A stretch of DNA of 35,121 bases, taken from NCBI GenBank assembly GCA_018814305.1, contig JAHJAA010000072.1:1-35121 (forward strand), given 5' to 3'. This document shows positions 31,021 through 35,121 of this stretch, piece by piece; within the stretch, counting starts at the first letter, position 1, and each line of letters opens with the position of its first letter. Source of the stretch: Pseudomonadota bacterium. Its GTDB lineage: Bacteria > Desulfobacterota > Desulfobulbia > Desulfobulbales > JAGXFP01. The position numbers and the translations under genes were made by a program. The notes below the pieces were generated by a model that was not told where the DNA came from, did no database searches, and saw only the letters and a list, made by a program, of their open reading frames with translations.

Positions 31021-33195
31021 TTAATCCTGAATACACCGAACACTGAAGCCGTAGGAACGGTTGTAAGAAACCCTGTCAGCGAGGCTGCTGCTGAAGCTCA
31101 AGTCGCGTGCGTCGCTGCCATACACCGAGCTGCTCCAGTAGTGGCCGACGATGCCTGCATTGCGGATCGTACCATCAAGGCGACCGCGATCACCTGCCCA
31201 AACAAGCTTTAAGGGTGAGGTAAAGGCACCAGCTGAATTGTTACTGTTCCATGATACTCTTTCAGTTTCAAATTCTGTTTCCGTGGGCAGTCGGAAACCG
31301 GCAGGACAGGGATTGTTGGGACTTGATACCCCCTGCCAGAGAGTATCATTCTGGGGACTACGCCAATCATACGGGCTAATCGCATTTAAAATAAAACTTC
31401 CGTGCCCTGGTGTATCAGATAAACTGAGTGTTGAAGTGGATGGACTATCCCGTTTTTCATGTCCATCTGTTCCCCGGCCCCACTGGTAGAGATCACCATA
31501 GGCCTCCGAATCGTTAGAGTTTGTAGCGACTTGAGAAGCACCTAGATTCCGATCCATCCATACCTGCCCGACTGAAGTTACGGTTCCAAAAGATATAGTT
31601 GCATCAGACCCTGAGCAATCCTGATCAATGCCATCACCAGGGACATCAGTTGCACCAGGGTGAATCGTGGAATCACCATCATCACAATCACCCTGACTCA
31701 CAGTAAATCCATCACCGTCATAGTCATAGACAAAAGCGTCATCCTGAATGCACCGGATGCTGTAGCCAACCGAGCGACCTAGATAATTGTCCATGTATGC
31801 ACTGCCACTGTTGAAGCTTAAGTATTGTGCGGTGTTACCATTGGCCGTGCTGCTCCAGTAATAGCCCCCGCTTCCTACCTGGTCAATACTGCCATCCTTA
31901 CGATCACGCAAACCCGGCTGAGTATGCTTTAAAGGTGATGCATAAGCCCCTGCTGAATTCTGACTCCCCCAAGAGACTCTTTCCGTCTCCAATTCGGTGT
32001 GCGTTGGCATTCTGAATCCGGCAGGACATGGATTGTTGGTCCCGAATACACCTTGCCATAGGTTATCGTTCTGCGGAAGCCTCCAATCAAACGGGGAAGT
32101 ATTTGAAATTATAAAATCGCCATGACCGGGAACATCGGTATTACTATTTGTTGGTGTTGTCAGACTGGTACGTTTTTCATGCCCGTCAGTCCCCCTGCCC
32201 CACTGGTAGAGATCACCATACGCGGTTTCATCATTTTCACTGGTAGCAACTTTTGAAGCACCAAGGTTTCTATCTAGCCATATTTGACCAGCTGATATCA
32301 CTGAGGCATAACCTGAACAATCCCTATCAATTCCATCACCTGCAATGTCGGTGGCACCAGGATTTATCGTATCATTAAAATCATCACAGTCACCCTGGCT
32401 CACGGTGTATCCATCCAAGTCGTGATCTATATCGCTCAGGCAGAGTTCATCTCCTCCAGAACAATCTTGGGCAATCCCATCACCACAGATCTCAATAGCA
32501 CCTGGGTAGATCGTGTTATTATGGTCACTGCAGTCACCCTGATTTTCCGTATAGCCGTCGTAATCATCATCGATATCATTGGGGTCTGTCGATCCTCCTG
32601 GATCAGCACCACAAACCGCATCACTTCCCGAGCAATCTTGGTCTACACCGTCTTCGCAGGTGTCAAAGGCGCCGGGGTAAATGGAACTGTCGGTGTCATC
32701 ACAGTCGCCTTGGATTTCGGTATAACTATCACCATCATTATCTACATCACTGGAATCGGAAACATTCACCGCGGTCATGGTAATGGTCCCGCAATCGTAA
32801 GGCTGACCTGAAACCAATGTGATCCCTGACTGGCCACCTTGGTAGATGATGTTCTGGCTGCTATCGAGCCCCTGAACAGACAAAACTCGGGCTGTCCCAA
32901 CCGGAACTTCGGGAATTACCCCGGAACCGGCCGAAGCAGCAAAATCACTGACTATCTCGTTCATACCAGAACCGGTCACCCGGCAGCTCACCGTGACAAC
33001 TCCGGACGGAGCAGAGCGAGGGGTGGTGACTGCGCGAGACAACGATCCTCCGCCATCCTCCCAGACCAATCGCATGGTCATGCCAACGGTTTCCCCTGAT
33101 GAAGAAGAGTGTTCGACTCCGCCACCACAGGAGGAAAGAAGCAGGCTCAAAAAAACGATTATGAGTTTCGCGCTCATTGATAGTGTCTTATTCAT
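31021..33195 (-). CDS. Lipoprotein alternating MopE metal-binding repeats with two FISUMP domains
   Basis: A 724-residue exported lipoprotein (lipobox LLSSC, Cys 23). After a beta-rich segment (about 35-145) come three MopE-type putative metal-binding repeats (each DxDxDGYT-x-GDCDD-x-YPGA-x-GDGIDQDCSG; about 150-300). Next is a FISUMP domain (Fibrobacter succinogenes major paralogous type; GQIWLDRNLGA through YSIRCIQD), a fourth MopE repeat (about 497-540) and a second FISUMP domain to the C terminus. The Asp/Cys-rich repeats would bind Ca or other metals outside the cell. The two FISUMP copies share long stretches (AYGDLYQWGRGTDGHEKR), pointing to internal duplication. GAGG lies eight bases before the ATG. 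It is the last gene of a three-gene minus-strand cluster; the role is unknown. Confidence 0.9.
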   Translation of the reverse strand: MNKTLSMSAKLIIVFLSLLLSSCGGGVEHSSSSGETVGMTMRLVWEDGGGSLSRAVTTPRSAPSGVVTVSCRVTGSGMNEIVSDFAASAGSGVIPEVPVGTARVLSVQGLDSSQNIIYQGGQSGITLVSGQPYDCGTITMTAVNVSDSSDVDNDGDSYTEIQGDCDDTDSSIYPGAFDTCEDGVDQDCSGSDAVCGADPGGSTDPNDIDDDYDGYTENQGDCSDHNNTIYPGAIEICGDGIAQDCSGGDELCLSDIDHDLDGYTVSQGDCDDFNDTINPGATDIAGDGIDRDCSGYASVISAGQIWLDRNLGASKVATSENDETAYGDLYQWGRGTDGHEKRTSLTTPTNSNTDVPGHGDFIISNTSPFDWRLPQNDNLWQGVFGTNNPCPAGFRMPTHTELETERVSWGSQNSAGAYASPLKHTQPGLRDRKDGSIDQVGSGGYYWSSTANGNTAQYLSFNSGSAYMDNYLGRSVGYSIRCIQDDAFVYDYDGDGFTVSQGDCDDGDSTIHPGATDVPGDGIDQDCSGSDATISFGTVTSVGQVWMDRNLGASQVATNSNDSEAYGDLYQWGRGTDGHEKRDSPSTSTLSLSDTPGHGSFILNAISPYDWRSPQNDTLWQGVSSPNNPCPAGFRLPTETEFETERVSWNSNNSAGAFTSPLKLVWAGDRGRLDGTIRNAGIVGHYWSSSVYGSDARDLSFSSSLADRVSYNRSYGFSVRCIQD

Positions 33196-33220
33196 TCGAA
33201 TATCCTCTCGTCCTTTCCTT

Positions 33221-33562
33221 CTACCAACTGACGCTCATTGAAGTCGTTCCGCTATTGCTGCTTCCACCGCCACCACCACCACCGCCACCGCCACCAGCTG
33301 CAGCCGCGACACCGCCAACAGCCAGGACACCGAGGGTCCACCTGAGCCAGTTGGAGCCACCATCATCTTTTTTTGCATTTTGGGCCACGGGGGGAGGCAG
33401 CTCTTCTTTTAGAAAGGAAGGGGGGAGTTGATTTTCAGGCTGCTTTTTGAGAAGACCTTTTTCCACGGCTTCAAAATCTTCATCAAATTCCGCCACGGCC
33501 GGGGACGGCAAAAAAGTGGCAAGTACCAGCCAGCAGCACATGCATGAGAGGAGTTTTTTCAT
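33221..33562 (-). CDS. Small exported Gly-rich membrane protein
   Basis: A 113-residue protein. A Sec signal covers about 1-24 (MKKLLSCMCCWLVLATFLPS, cleavage after AVA). An acidic/Pro-rich middle follows (FDEDFEAVEKGLLKK, PPSFLKEELPPP), then a hydrophobic segment (NWLRWTLGVLAVGGVAAAA), a run of eleven Gly and a Ser-rich tail. I chose the ATG at 33562 because AAGGA sits just upstream and the signal peptide begins there; the longer frame to 33697 would overlap the caspase-like gene. It lies between that gene (46 bases) and the lipoprotein (25 bases), so it probably belongs to the same operon. No family recognised. Confidence 0.75.
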   Translation of the reverse strand: MKKLLSCMCCWLVLATFLPSPAVAEFDEDFEAVEKGLLKKQPENQLPPSFLKEELPPPVAQNAKKDDGGSNWLRWTLGVLAVGGVAAAAGGGGGGGGGGGSSNSGTTSMSVSW

Positions 33563-33608
33563 GTGTTTATCCTTAAAAAATGGGAAGTATGCAGTTGACC
33601 GCAAACTA

Positions 33609-34868
33609 TTATTTTGCTGCTTCCACCAACACAGTATCCAACTTGCCGACAATCTCAGGGGTCTGCTCCCGTTTATAAAGTCGGAAGGCATATTCATTCA
33701 CAATGCTGGTATCCAGCATGTTTGCCCGAATGTCTCCCACGGTCAGGGACTTCCCTTTCTTCACAGTGTCCTTGATGCTTTTCAGGAAAAAATAGGTGAA
33801 TAGACCATGTTGTTTTTCTTTATACCAGGAACTGATCTGGTTCCCGGATGAACTGGTGATGACCGTCGCATTGGGCAGGGAAAAGACCGGGAGCCTAGGT
33901 CTGATCCCGAGGGAACTGGCGTTGGCAATGACCGGCGCAGAATTTGAAAGACCACTGAAACAGGCATCAAAAACCACGGTCATGCTTTGTACATCCTTGG
34001 CCTCACCGATTTTCGCCAGATTGGCATACAACAGGTCAAGGGAAAAGCCGGTAATCTTGATGGATTCGGGATCGGCGTCGGTGGGCAGCAGAAAGACCTG
34101 ATTGGTGTTTGGATCCGGGGCGCCATGACCGGAATAGAAGAGAAAGACATCAGACTTTCCCTGTTTGAGCCGGGAGTAGAGCTCACCCCGGTAATCATCC
34201 GATACTCCAAAAACTTTGGATAAATCCATCTTGCTGGCGTTCTGGTAATAGATGATATTTCGCTCGTTGAACCCCATGGTCTTGATCAGGTACTGACGGA
34301 TAACAGCGGCATCGTTTGCTGCATAATCAACGGCCGGAACATGGGAATTTTTATAATCCCGGTTACCGATGACCACCGCCACAGCGTTGGGTTTGAATTG
34401 GCCAGTAACCGGAGGATCATCCACATTAATTATTGACTTGGCCAGGGTGTCCTGAAATTTCGGGTTGGATGGTTCCAGCGCCACCGCACGCCGGGCCAGT
34501 TCCTCTGCCCGGGCCTGATCGCCGTTCTCATCGGCCAAAATCACAGAGGCCAAGGCATTCAACGCCTTGGCAAACTGAGGATCCATACGCACGGCTTTTT
34601 CAAGCTGGTATTGTGCGTCCGGAAATCGACCCATCTTGTAATAGGTTACGGCCAGGTTATAGAGCAGGGCCGTACTCTCGGGACAGATTGCGACAGCATC
34701 AGATAATTTTGTCTCCGCGCCGGCAGGATTGGTTCTGACAATTTTACCCGCCTCTGAAGCAAGCCGGTTGGCAGTATCGCAATCCGATGAATATCCCACC
34801 CCTGTGCTCAGTGTCAGCATGAGGAAGGAAATCCAAGACAACATTGAAATCTTTCGTATTCTTTTCAA
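33609..34868 (-). CDS. Exported TPR protein with caspase-like (peptidase C14) domain
   Basis: A 419-residue protein. A signal peptide (about 1-27, ending GVGYSS) precedes TPR-like repeats (about 35-140; NLAVTYYKMGRFPDAQYQLEKAV, then ALNALASVI). A caspase-fold protease domain follows at about 160-385: AVVIGNRDYKN, DAAVIRQYL, the catalytic His 248 in FYSGHGAP and Cys 303 in VFDACFSG, then HGLFTYFFLKSI. Both catalytic residues are present, so it is probably an active cysteine protease of the orthocaspase/metacaspase type working outside the cytoplasm. TTG at 34868 is preferred because AGGAGG stands four bases before it; the next ATG (34844) is 28 bases from that site. It heads the minus-strand cluster with a Gly-rich membrane protein and a metal-binding lipoprotein. 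Confidence 0.9.
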   Translation of the reverse strand: MKRIRKISMLSWISFLMLTLSTGVGYSSDCDTANRLASEAGKIVRTNPAGAETKLSDAVAICPESTALLYNLAVTYYKMGRFPDAQYQLEKAVRMDPQFAKALNALASVILADENGDQARAEELARRAVALEPSNPKFQDTLAKSIINVDDPPVTGQFKPNAVAVVIGNRDYKNSHVPAVDYAANDAAVIRQYLIKTMGFNERNIIYYQNASKMDLSKVFGVSDDYRGELYSRLKQGKSDVFLFYSGHGAPDPNTNQVFLLPTDADPESIKITGFSLDLLYANLAKIGEAKDVQSMTVVFDACFSGLSNSAPVIANASSLGIRPRLPVFSLPNATVITSSSGNQISSWYKEKQHGLFTYFFLKSIKDTVKKGKSLTVGDIRANMLDTSIVNEYAFRLYKREQTPEIVGKLDTVLVEAAK

Positions 34869-34895
34869 CTTTCCTCCTGTGCACTTTCCCAGAGG

Positions 34896-34979
34896 GAGCT
34901 ATCACCTGCGGCAAAATAGGTAAGTATAGTAATTAATTACAAAGAGATTCCTTACAAAACCCGCAGGAGGCTATAGCTC
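34896..34979. repeat. imperfect inverted repeat upstream of the caspase-like gene
   Basis: GAGCTAT and CCTGCGG (34896-34902, 34905-34911) pair with CCGCAGG and ATAGCTC (34961-34967, 34973-34979), two seven-pair stems separated by a small internal loop. It lies in the presumed promoter or leader of the gene starting at 34868. It may be an operator pair or an RNA hairpin. Beyond it, 34980-35121 is AT-rich and shows no gene. Confidence 0.4.
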
Positions 34980-35121
34980 ATAACAGCAATTCCCGAAGTG
35001 TTTATAACCCCAATAAAATCAAGGTTTGTTGTTAGTGGCTTCGCAAACTTTGGACATTAAGAATGAGGCACAAAAATCAATAACACTTTGTTTTCACGGT
35101 TATAATTTATTTTAAAGCGGC

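Overview
The window looks like a chromosomal segment from an anaerobic Gram-negative bacterium, most plausibly a Desulfobacterota (Desulfobulbales or Desulfuromonadales-like) organism. This is inferred from the gene mix: a nickel-free energy-converting-hydrogenase-related (Ehr/Hyf-like) complex, sigma-54 promoters with an NtrC-type regulator, MopE-type metal-binding repeats, a two-CW protein, an ATP-driven double-cubane-type reductase pair and a TonB outer-membrane system. No rRNA, tRNA or CRISPR array was seen.

Layout. (1) 535-10709, plus strand: an HTH/EIIA-like regulator translationally coupled to a membrane complex of NuoL-, NuoH-, HyfE-, NuoN/HyfF-, NuoCD- and NuoB-like subunits, plus a second NuoL-like subunit. 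The large subunit has lost all four Cys that bind Ni in [NiFe] hydrogenases, while the small subunit keeps its Fe-S ligands and carries a fused two-cluster ferredoxin domain. This is therefore a redox-driven ion pump of unknown electron chemistry, not a hydrogenase. (2) 10710-20275: two exported proteins with the DUF3494 (ice-binding-like/adhesin) fold, one small and secreted, one a lipoprotein with six Big_5 Ig-like repeats. They flank a minus-strand pair: a hybrid histidine kinase with two near-identical PAS modules, and a sigma-54 activator whose receiver domain is broken by an in-frame TAG. Both DUF3494 genes have a sigma-54-type -24/-12 element upstream, which suggests a local regulon. 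A 50-codon sll1863-like small gene lies between.

(3) 20647-29003, plus strand: a tightly overlapping nine-gene operon. It encodes a TonB-dependent receptor, a His-rich periplasmic membrane-anchored protein, a NapH/CcoG-like membrane ferredoxin, a 2-hydroxyacyl-CoA-dehydratase/double-cubane-type protein, its ASKHA ATPase activator, a DsbD/CcdA-like membrane protein with Cys pairs, and ExbB, ExbD and TonB. The operon carries both halves of a process: energised outer-membrane import, and ATP-driven very-low-potential reduction. This is the best candidate in the window for an undescribed system; its substrate cannot be read from the sequence.

(4) 29265-35121: a two-CW protein, then a REP-associated tyrosine transposase (RAYT) with inverted REP-like flanks, three copies of a 55-61 bp repeat and a duplicated 5' fragment of its own gene. 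Beyond it is a minus-strand cluster of three exported proteins: a TPR/caspase-like protein, a small Gly-rich membrane protein, and a lipoprotein alternating MopE metal-binding repeats with FISUMP domains. By eye, regions 1-534 and 29-35 kb are more AT-rich than the hyf-like and TonB operons.
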